Of a stretch of 64,000 nt of DNA, positions 56,276 through 64,000 are shown in pieces (the stretch's first letter is position 1; each line of letters starts with the position of its first letter). The DNA is from Panicum virgatum. Taxonomy: Eukaryota > Streptophyta > Magnoliopsida > Poales > Poaceae. The stretch is taken from contig NC_053141.1 of the NCBI RefSeq assembly GCF_016808335.1, forward strand, positions 26,464,261 through 26,528,260, written 5' to 3'. The notes beneath the pieces were generated by a model. The model was not told where the DNA came from. It did no database searches and saw only the letters and a list, made by a program, of their open reading frames with translations. Position numbers and translations under genes: made by a program.

Positions 56276-56559
56276 TCTATGCGCGTAAAGCGAATTGGGC
56301 CGAAACAGTTAGTTGGGCCGAATTAGAATTGAGCGTCCCTAAGCAACTTTGTTTAAATGATTCTAGATTTGTAACGTGAGCGATATATAGCCATGCCGTA
56401 AAATAAACCCGACGAAACCAAACATCCCTTAAAAGGTAAAAGGATGTAGTTTCCTTTAAAAGGATGGTTAGCAGACTGGTTAGTGTCCTTGTGCAAAACA
56501 CAATTCTGCGTTAGAAGAATGGATAAGCTTCTTTGGCTGATCCTGATTATTGTTTGGAT

Positions 56560-56672
56560 TTTCTTTCCTTTTTTTTTCTTGAGATTGCGGTGTAAAGACT
56601 TTTTCACTTTGTTTAAATTTTAATATATTCAGTAGGGGTCTTCAACCCCTCCTGTTGCATAAAAAAACGGTC
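56560..56672 (+). mobile_element. 3' end of a LINE
   Basis: TTTTAATATATTCAGTAGGGG and TCTTCAACCCCTCCTGTTGC followed by AAAAAAA has the form of the 3' tail of plant L1-type LINEs (a small GC hairpin before poly(A)). The upstream part is lost. Confidence 0.45.
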
Positions 56673-57304
56673 CTTGTGCCTGCACGTGTATCCACATTTC
56701 GCTTTTGGCATGTTCCGCGCTTCAACATTAAAAAGGATTAGTCAACTTAGTTTCTTTAAGTAAATCATGAATCACTGATCAGTTTAACTTGAAACTTAAA
56801 TAATTGCTTTATAACAGCCGAAGCTTAGAGGTTTAAGCAAATGGAAATTATTTTAAACATGGCTATGGGTATCTATGACTTGATTTTTCAGTACCTTTCA
56901 ATAAATTATCGAATGCAAATGGAATGCTCATGTTTTTCTGGTATACTAGCAGAATATCAAGTATTCTGATCACCATGAATGCGAAAATCCAATGTCTCTG
57001 GATCCATCCCCGTCATATCAAAAGGTGTCGAGATCTGATACTGTGCTTCCCACATGGACACAACCCCAGAAGCGAGAAATTGTCGATGAAATATGCAGAG
57101 ATAAACCAACATTTGCAGTTGCACAGCTCCACATACGATCTAATTGAGCGGTTTGTTACAACTACAACAGTTTAGACATCAAGCGAATTACTTGATCTAC
57201 ACAACTAGGCATTGGATATCAACAAAAGTCGGTCTAGATTGGCCCAAATAAACTACGATAGCCTTGTTCTTTACATATGTGCTGCACTTGCAGGATTTTT
57301 TTTT
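56673..57304. other. Stretch without a recognised gene, downstream of MYB-CC
   Basis: No recognised gene or repeat. It may include the 3' UTR of the MYB-CC gene, but no clear poly(A) signal stands out. Confidence 0.4.
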
Positions 57305-57329
57305 GGGGGGGGGGGGGGGGGGGGGGGGG
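57305..57329 (+). repeat. Homopolymer of 25 G
   Basis: T10 is followed by G25 about 70 bp beyond the MYB-CC stop codon. The true length is uncertain in any assembly. Confidence 0.9.
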
Positions 57330-57398
57330 CAACTGTACCCCGCAGATATTAGAGGGAACTACTCCAGGTCACGCAGCGCATCAAGCTGGCAATGTATC

Positions 57399-58458
57399 TC
57401 AGCGTGACTTGCGCTTGAGTTCAGGTGGCTTCTGGGAGATGTCAATGGCAACATGCGGAAGGGCTTTGCCTCCTCCAGGGCTATGCAAGCTAACGGAGCT
57501 GACAGAGAGCTGGTGGAAGACTGATGGGCTCAAGGGATCTGTAGAGCTAAACATGACCCCAGCAGAGGCGAGATCCGGCAGGTCTTGGTCGGATATGCTG
57601 AAACCACTAAGTTGCTCAGATACTATCTTGAATGCCTTATCTAGTATCGTGTCAATGTACTTCTGGTTTGCCTCCATTCGGATCTGCATATGCTTCTGGA
57701 CCTGGTAAATGCAAAAACACAGTAACAAGACATTACTATATTTATTAGTTTCAAATTAACTCAAATAAAAGCAGTTGGATAAATTGATTGAACTTGGCTT
57801 GGCTCCTGGAATTATTGACCCAAGGCGTGACTATCTTAAAGAAAACAGGTAAAATGAGTTAATTGGTTCTTTTTTTATTAGGAAGAGGTTGTTCCATGCT
57901 TGAAATCAGCTGTTCTCAGAAACCCACAACAGTTTGCTCATGACAGATTACAGACTATTACATAGGGGGAGTATGGTTTCCCCTCTTAACTAGGAAACAC
58001 CCAAAGCATATGAAAACTACTATGAATTCTGAATGTCTGGGCAATCAGAATAACAAATACACAACTCAACTTATGATGCAAAAGAAGTATTTAGTGAATT
58101 ACTATCTCATTATTATTAAATGTGCTAAGGCCACCATTGAATTAAATGACTTACAAGAAAAGACAAAGTAGAGTTGGAACTCATAGTTACCTCCACTTGT
58201 TCATGCAGTCTTCGTTGCACTTCCATTTGTGCTCTCAGTGCTTCTTTAAGTTCTTGACTCCTATACAAAAGTAATAATTCCATCAAATTTCTCTTGAGCT
58301 CACAAGTCACATAAAACTCCTAAAGTGCACATCATGGGAAAATAATAAGTATAAACAATTTTACAAGATATGTGCTGATGCAGCTTACTCTTTCACATCT
58401 GGAGTAGAACCTCTAGGAGACAAATTTGTTCCACTTTGAGCCTCCATGAGGTAAGAAG
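57399..58458 (-). CDS. MYB-CC (PHR1-like) transcription factor, last three coding exons
   Basis: MYB-CC proteins bind P1BS-like sites through a single MYB repeat, dimerise through a coiled coil, and often act in phosphate signalling. Exons are 58458-58389 (SYLMEAQSGTNLSPRGSTPDVK), 58260-58191 (SQELKEALRAQMEVQRRLHE, then QVE) and 57701-57399 (VQKHMQIRMEANQKYIDTIL, then LDKAFKIVSEQLSGFSI, ending PPELKRKSR). All have GT/AG borders and join in phase. The second and third hold the coiled coil and its LHEQ motif. The MYB exons lie upstream, beyond the right part of the window. The intron before the first visible exon contains a 4.8-kb LINE. No lesion is visible in these exons. Confidence 0.92.
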
Positions 58459-58850
58459 CTGCAATTGTGAGGGAATGCCATAGATGTAATTATGGATTTG
58501 ACATAACTTTAAAATTCTTTGCTGACAGCAATAAATATGCACATGGCCAATGAGCTCATATGCAAACAATTTTGAACAACCTTCTAGTGCTAACTGTGAA
58601 ATTTGGTATAAAAAAAAGATATGGAATTTATTGGCCAATTCACCCTCTAATAAAACACTCCATATGCAAGTTGTCTTAAGTTCAAACTGTGAGATGATAC
58701 AAAACTGTAGAAAAAGGAATGAAATATTGTTCAATGTCAGTTGTTACTTGTAAAACTCCGCCTATGCTGACTGGAAGACTCTCTCTCTCCTGAGTCGTCT
58801 CAGCATAGCCGGTTCTAAGCCCGGGTAAAGGAGGAGGATTGTGTTAGGTT

Positions 58851-59660
58851 TTGGCAAACCAGCATAAAAAAATAGCCACTCTAATGGATTTGAAACCCAC
58901 AAGAAACTCGTTGGGGCATAACCCTCTTAGCGACGCGCTACATCGGAACCCGGGTGTGGTGATAAATGGGCAAAGGCCGGGTCGCCATCCCCCCAAGGGC
59001 GCGTCGTATCGTGACTTGGGTACGATGATAAGTGAGCAAGGGTCGGGTCGTCACCTGAATAGCGTGCTACATCTACGCCCGGGTGTAGTGAAAAATGAGC
59101 AAGGGTCTTCGCACTTCCCTCGACGGGTGCGAAGGGTAAGGAAGCTAGCCGAACCAACTAGGATTCGTATAGGTAGCTGGAACGTATGGTCCCTAACGGG
59201 TAAGTTGCGAGAGCTAGTTGATGCAGCAATTAGGAGGCGTGTAAATATTCTATGCGTTCCGAAGACTAAATGGAAGGGCCAGAAGGCGAAGGAGGTTGAG
59301 AATACTGGCTTCAAGTTTTGGTACACGGGAGCAACTCCGGGTAAGAATGGTGTAGGCATCTTGATTGATAGGAGCCTTAAGGATGGAATCGTAGATGTTA
59401 GAAGGCAAAGCGACCGGATTATCCTAATCCGGTTGGTAGTTGGAGATTCGGTTTTGAATGTGATCAGTGCCTATGCCCCTCAGGTAGGACTTAGTGAGAG
59501 CACCAAGATGTAGTTCTGGGAAGATCTAGATAGCATGGTTAGTACCGTGCCTACCAGCGAGAAACTCTTCATAGGAGGAGATCTCAACGGTCATGTGGGT
59601 GCGACTAATGTAGGGTTCGAGCGAGTGCACGGGGTTTTGGGTATGGTAGCAGGAGTCAAA
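58851..59660 (+). pseudogene. RTE LINE endonuclease domain, catalytic residue changed
   Basis: After a repeat-containing leader the frame reads IRIGSWNVWSLTGKLRELVD, then VNILCVPKTKWKGQKAKEVE, GKNGVGILIDRSLKDGIV and VLNVISAYAPQVG. The domain continues after a TAG (59512) with KLFIGGDLNGHVGATNVGF. In active relatives the second block reads CVQETKW with the catalytic glutamate, but here it is CVPKTKW, so that residue is lost. A frame break lies near 59650. Confidence 0.82.
58930..59118 (+). repeat. Three diverged repeats of about 60 bp in the LINE leader
   Basis: The units share the pattern GCG..CTACATCGGAACCCGGGTGT and GGTGATAAATGGGCAAAGG (58931, 58993 and 59060 approximately). They lie ahead of the endonuclease domain, within its open frame. 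Confidence 0.6.
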
Positions 59661-59671
59661 AAAGGGAGGAT

Positions 59672-60857
59672 GTGTTGAACTTCGCGTTAGCCTACGACTT
59701 GTTGATAGCGAATACCGTGTTTAAGAAGAGGGAATCTCATCTTGTGCCGTTTCGTAGTGGACAACACTCGAGCCAGATCGACTTTATCCTTGCTAGGAGG
59801 GAGGATAGACGTGATTGCTTAGATTGTAAGGTGATACCTGGGGAGTGTGTTGTCCCTCAACACAAGCTTGGGGTGGCGGACTTTCGTCTTCGGGTACGTG
59901 TCCACCGGGACAAACGTGCTAAGATTGCGAGAACAAAGTGGTGGAAGCTTAGAGGGGAAGCGGCACAAGCGTTTAAGGAAAGGATGCTAGGTGAGGGGCC
60001 TTGGGAAGAAGGAGAAGACGCAGATGACATGTGGCTAAAGATGGCAACATGTGTTCGGAAGGTGGCCTCAGAGGTGTTTGGCGTGAGTAGGGGAGGCAAA
60101 CAGGAGGGGAAAGACACCTGGTGGTGAAACGACGGGGTGCAAAGGGCTATTAAGGAGAAGAAGGAGTGTTTCAAGCGCCTCCACCTTGACAAGAGTGCAG
60201 CCAACATCGAGGGCTATAAATTAGCGAAGAGGGTTGTAAAGCGAGCTGTAAGTGTAGCAAAGGGTAAGGCGTATGATGACCTATATCAGCGGCTAGACAC
60301 GAAAGAAGGGGAGAATGACATTTATAGGATGGATAGGATCCGCGAGCGGAAGACAAGGGACATCAACCAAATCAAATGCATTAAGGATGAGACAGATCGA
60401 CTGCTAGTGAAGGATGAGGAGATCATGGATAGATGGAGAGAGTACTTCGACAAGTTGTTTAATGGGGAGAGTGAGGGCCCTACCCTTGAGTTAGATGACT
60501 CTTTTGACGATACCAACAGACGTTTTGTGAGGAGAATTCAGGAGGTAGAGATCGGGGAGGCTTTGAAGAGGATGAAGGGAGGTAAAGCGATGGGCCCTGA
60601 TTGTATCCCCGTTGAGGTGTGGAGATGCCTAGGAGATAGAGCAATAGTATGGTTTACTAACCTTTTTAATCTCATTTTTCGGTCAAACAAGATGCCGGAA
60701 GAATGGAGGAGAAGTATATTAGGACATATCTTCAAAAACAAGGGCGATGTTCAAAGTTGTATTAACTACCGTGGGATTAAACTGATGAGCCATACGATGA
60801 AGTTTTGGGAGAGTTATCGAGCATCGCCTAAGAAGAGTGACAAATGTGACCCAAAAC
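59672..60857 (+). pseudogene. RTE LINE reverse transcriptase, N-terminal part
   Basis: The frame reads IDFILARREDRRDCLDCKVI, HKLGVADFRLRVRVHRDKRA and then, after a TGA (60124), the connecting region and RT fingers: KDEEIMDRWREYFDKLFNGE, GGKAMGPDCIPVEVWRCLG, EEWRRSILGHIFKNKGDVQS and CINYRGIKLMSHTMK. It is cut at CCAAAAC (60857) by the Copia LTR and continues at 62295. Confidence 0.85.
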
Positions 60858-62294
60858 TGTTAGCATGTTATGTATAGGCTGGCCCACGGGCCCTAGCTAG
60901 CCGGCCTAATGGCCTTTAGGGGCTAGGCGCCCACTGTGTCTAGGTGCGCCCCCCCTCAGGATATCTCTGTTGATTAGGATAGGCAAGGATCCCTCTGATA
61001 GGGTTGTTTCCATCTACTGCGGCATCCTTACCTATATGTACTCGTACCGTGCTTTGCACCCTAATCAATCAATCATATTCCTGGCCATACTCGCTTTCAT
61101 GGTATCAGAGCTCACAGCTTCCTCCCCGGCACTCCTCCGTCGCACCATTCAGGCGCTACAGCTGGAGTTCTCCATGAAGGACCTTGGTGAGTTGCATCAT
61201 TTTCTGGGCATGTGTGTGGAGCGCCACGGTTCTGGTCTTCTCCTCACTCAGCGGCAGTACATGTTGGAGATCTTGAATCATGCAGGCATGGCCGAGTGCA
61301 AGCCCTGCTCCACTCCTGTTGACACCAACCCGAAGCTCTCAGTTGATGGTCCGCCTATTCCGAATGCCACAGATTTTCGCAGTCTGGCTGGCGCCCTTCA
61401 GTGGCTGACTTTCACCAGGCCTGATATTGCATATGCGGTGCAGCAGGTGTGTCTACATATGCATGATCCACGGGAGCCTCATCTTGCCGCCCTGAAGCGT
61501 ATCCTTCGCTACATCCGGGGTACTCTTCATCTGGGACTTCTGATCCATCCTTCTGCCCAGGCTGAGCTGACTGTGTACACTGATGCTGATTGGGCTGGCT
61601 GCCCCGACACCCGCAAATCCACCTCAGGTTATGCTGTCTTTCTTGGAGATAATCTTGTTTCCTGGTCATCGAAGCGTCAGAACACAGTGTCCCGGTCTAG
61701 TGCAGAGGCCGAATACAGGGCTGTAGCCAATGGTGTTGCAGAGGCTACATGGCTCCGACAGCTGCTCCTCGAGCTTCATGCTCCACTCCGGCGCGCCTCG
61801 TTGGTCTATTGTGACAACATCAGCGCCGTTTACATGAGCTCCAACCCCGTCCAGCATCAACGCACCAAGCACATTGAGATCGATCTCCACTTCGTGCAGG
61901 AGCGTGTTTCCATTGGTGAAGTCCGTGTCATGCATGTTCCGACTGCCTCTCAGTACGCCGACATCTTCACCAAGGGGCTCCCATCTTCTGTGTTTTCGGA
62001 GTTCAGGTCCAGTCTGAATATTCACGGTGTCGATGATCAGACTGCGGGGGGGTGTTAGCATGTTATGTATAGGCTGGCCCACGGGCCCTAGCTAGCCGGC
62101 CTAATGGCCTTTAGGGGCTGGGCGCCCACTGTGTCTAGGTGCGCCCCCCTTCAGGATATCTCTGTTGATTAGGATAGGCAAGGATCCCTCTGATAGGGTT
62201 GTTTCCATCTACTGCGGCATCCTTGCCTATATGTACTCGTACCGTGCTTTGCACCCTAATCAATCAATCATATTCCTGGTCATACTCGCTTTCA
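60858..62294 (+). mobile_element. Internally deleted Copia retrotransposon (1437 bp)
   Basis: The 242-bp LTRs are at 60858-61099 and 62053-62294 (TGTTAGCATG...CTTTCA), with a perfect AAAAC target duplication (60853-60857 and 62295-62299). The primer site TGGTATCAGAGC follows the 5' LTR and the purine tract TGCGGGGGGG precedes the 3' LTR. Gag, protease, integrase and most of the reverse transcriptase are deleted. The two LTRs differ at four positions, all transitions (1.7 percent), so this is the youngest datable insertion here. Confidence 0.96.
61099..62058 (+). CDS. Copia RT C-terminus and RNase H, open frame in a deleted element
   Basis: The open frame begins MVSELTASSPALLRRTIQAL, where the ATG overlaps the last LTR base and the primer site, and has no stop for about 319 codons. 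It joins the thumb region (FSMKDLGELHHFLGMCVERH, LAGALQWLTFTRPDIAYAVQ) to a complete Copia RNase H (YTDADWAGCPDTRKSTSG, SRSSAEAEYRAVA, LVYCDNISAVYM, KHIEIDLHFVQE), with the D, E and D residues present. The deletion junction is near 61150. It could be translated but has no polymerase active site (YVDD is absent). The frame also extends upstream through the LTR to 60970. Confidence 0.85.
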   Translation: MVSELTASSPALLRRTIQALQLEFSMKDLGELHHFLGMCVERHGSGLLLTQRQYMLEILNHAGMAECKPCSTPVDTNPKLSVDGPPIPNATDFRSLAGALQWLTFTRPDIAYAVQQVCLHMHDPREPHLAALKRILRYIRGTLHLGLLIHPSAQAELTVYTDADWAGCPDTRKSTSGYAVFLGDNLVSWSSKRQNTVSRSSAEAEYRAVANGVAEATWLRQLLLELHAPLRRASLVYCDNISAVYMSSNPVQHQRTKHIEIDLHFVQERVSIGEVRVMHVPTASQYADIFTKGLPSSVFSEFRSSLNIHGVDDQTAGGC

Positions 62295-63441
62295 AAAACC
62301 AATTTGGGTTCATACCAGGAAGGTCAACCATGGAGGCGATTTTCTTAATACGACAATTAATGGAGAGATATAGGGAGCAGAAGAAGGACTTGCACATGGT
62401 CTTCATTGACCTTGAGAAGGCATATGACAAAGTACCGAGAAATGTCATGTGGTGTGCCTTGGAAAAGCACAAAGTCTCAACTAAGTACATTACCCTCATT
62501 AAAAATATGTACAAGGATGCGACGACGTTTGTCCGGACATGTGATGGCAACACCACTGACTTTCCTATTAACATTGGCCTACACCAGGGTCAACATTGAG
62601 CCCTTATTTATTTGCTTTAGAGATGGATGAGGTCACAAGGGATATACAAGGTGAGATCCCTTGGTGTATGCTCTTTGCTGATGATGTGGTGCTAGTTGAC
62701 GAGAGTAGGGCAGGGGTTAATAGGAAGTTAGAGCTGTGGAGACGCACGTTAGAGTCGAAAGGGTTCAGACTTAGTAGGACCAAGACCGAGTAAATGATGT
62801 GCGATTTCAGCGCGACTAGGCATGAGGGGGGAGACGTTAGTCTAGATGGGCAAGTGGTGGTCTAAAAGGATACTTTTCGGTATTTAGGATCGGTGCTACA
62901 AAAGGATGACGATATTAATGAAGATGTTAGGCATAGAATTTCAGCTGGCTGATTGAAATGGCAGCAAGCTTCTGGCATCCTTTGTGACAAGAGGGTGCCA
63001 CAAAAGCTAAAAGTCAAATTCTATAGGACAGCAATTCGTCCGGCGATGTTATACGGTGCTGAATGTTGACCTACAAAAAGGCGACATGTCCAGCAACTGA
63101 GTGTAGCAGAGATGCAGATGTTGCGGTGGTTTTGCGGGCACACAAGGAGGGATAGAGTCCGGAACGAAGTTATTCGGGATAGGGTCGGGGTGGCACCAAT
63201 TGAGGAGAAACTTACACAGCATCGGCTGAGATGGTTTGGGCATGTCCAACGAAGACCTCCTGAGGCGCCGGTGCGTAATGGGGTTCTTGAGCGGGTCTAT
63301 AATGTAAAGAGGGGTAGAGGTAGACCTAAACTGACGTGGAATGAGTCGGTTAAGAGAGACCTTAAGGATTGGAATATCTCTAAAGAGATAGTTTTGGATA
63401 GGAGCGCTTGGAGACTAGCTATCAATGTGCCTGAACCTTGA
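62295..63441 (+). pseudogene. RTE LINE reverse transcriptase, C-terminal part
   Basis: The region reads QFGFIPGRSTMEAIFLIRQL, MVFIDLEKAYDKVPRNVMW, then after a frame break [20 protein letters not shown] and the catalytic [13 protein letters not shown]. After more stops (62791, 62862, 62950, 63066) come RYLGSVLQKDDDINEDVRHR, MQMLRWFCGHTRRDRVRNEV and RLRWFGHVQRRP, the usual RTE C-terminus. The FADD core is intact, but the domain is broken in at least four places. Confidence 0.88.
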
Positions 63442-63539
63442 ACTTATTTCTTTCGGGTTTCATCTCTAGCCTACCCCAACTTGCTTGGGAAAAAAGGCTA
63501 TGTTGTTGTTGTTATCAGTTGTTACTTGTAAGCAATAGT

Positions 63540-64000
63540 GGCTTGGGATAATACTGTATTGATTAGAGTGCAAAGCACAGGTAAGATACATATAGGCAAG
63601 AAAGACCTGGGTATATGGAAATATCTTATCAGGGCGATCCATGGCTATCCTAACCAAATTAGAGAGGAGATCCCAGAAGGGTGCATCACTAGGGTGCAGC
63701 GCTCAGCCCTAAAGGCCAACAAGGGGCTGGCTAACCAACAGCCCATAGGGCCAGCCAATACATCTCGGATCTCACTAATACGCCCCCGCGGTCTCATAGT
63801 CGGTAGGCCGGACGTTTAGACTGGACCTGACCTTCGTGAAGACCAAAGAAGGCAGCCCAAGCACAGATAAGATAGATATAGGCAAGGATGACTTGGGTAT
63901 ATGGAAATATCCTATCAGGGTGATTCTTGCCTATCCTAACCAAATCAGAGAGAGAGGGGAGGCACCACTAGGGTGCGGCGCCCAGCCCTAAAGGCTAACA
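63540..64000 (-). mobile_element. Copia LTR remnants related to the deleted element, right edge
   Basis: On the minus strand two units start TGTTGGCCTTTAGGGCTGAG (63721 downward) and TGTTAGCCTTTAGGGCTGGG (64000 downward). They share GGTTAGGATAG, CCCTGATA.GATATTTCCATA, TATACCC and TTGCCTATAT with the 242-bp LTRs at 60858 and 62053. Between them lie about 130 bp with a purine tract (ACCGCGGGGGCG). The second unit runs off the edge. Confidence 0.6.

Larger units (their letters stand above)
58754..63514 (+). mobile_element. RTE-type LINE in a MYB-CC intron, itself interrupted
   Basis: The 17-bp direct repeat TCAGTTGTTACTTGTAA lies at 58737-58753 and 63515-63531. The element ends in a TTG-repeat tail (TGTTGTTGTTGTTA) instead of poly(A), as in RTE-clade LINEs. 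It encodes an apurinic-type endonuclease and a reverse transcriptase on the plus strand, antisense to the MYB-CC gene. A 1437-bp Copia element (60858-62294) splits the reverse transcriptase. Several stops show it is dead. Confidence 0.92.

Noticed and set aside
56924..57175. 83-codon plus-strand frame next to MYB-CC
   Set aside because: It has no recognisable domain, no promoter and no splice context, and a frame this short is expected by chance.

Overview
The window is nuclear DNA of a grass (Poaceae), and almost all of it is transposable element. The two recognisable host genes, a PR-1 gene and a MYB-CC gene with plant introns, look like grass orthologues. The elements are typical of grass intergenic DNA: Tat-lineage Ty3 retrotransposons, CACTA elements with TTTAGTACCGG-type subterminal repeats, PIF/Harbinger, Stowaway MITEs and a plant RTE-type LINE. 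I cannot name the species.

Left part (1-13.0 kb). A minus-strand LTR of a Ty3-type element runs off the left edge (1-3330) and interrupts the reverse transcriptase of an older Tat-lineage element (3331-6910). Next comes a PR-1 gene on the minus strand, broken twice. A 598-bp CACTA mini-element (7452-8049, target duplication ATA) sits in its coding exon. A 4.17-kb PIF/Harbinger element with an uninterrupted transposase (8408-12579, target duplication TAA) sits in its leader, about 30 bp from the TATA box. The whole locus lies between two inverted copies of a 42-bp sequence.

Middle part (13.0-38.1 kb). A 1.48-kb tandem duplication has its second copy split by a 19.9-kb Tat-lineage element (14792-34671, twin 1329-bp LTRs). 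That element is itself split between reverse transcriptase and the second RNase H by a 9.3-kb LTR element with no recognised coding region (21031-30341). Copia-type LTR remnants follow.

Right-middle part (38.1-57.3 kb). A 7.2-kb CACTA element (39122-46292) carries a decayed TNP2 transposase and the tail of a C48 peptidase. It is followed by a 3.1-kb LTR element with only a gag-like reading frame (47048-50167), a LINE relic, a 1.1-kb inverted repeat able to form a long hairpin transcript, a CACTA mini-element with a nested TRIM-like unit, AT-rich DNA, and an 883-bp fold-back element.

Right part (57.3-64 kb). The last three coding exons of a MYB-CC (PHR1-like) transcription factor lie on the minus strand. 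The next intron holds a 4.8-kb RTE-type LINE with a 17-bp target duplication, and that LINE is split by a 1.4-kb deleted Copia element. Related Copia LTR remnants fill the right edge. The MYB DNA-binding exons are not in the window. I see no rRNA gene, conventional tRNA gene or CRISPR array, and no clearly new system. The most unusual items are the doubly broken and IR-flanked PR-1 locus, the coding-derived inverted repeat, the gag-only element whose LTR motif recurs in its coding region, and the fold-back element.
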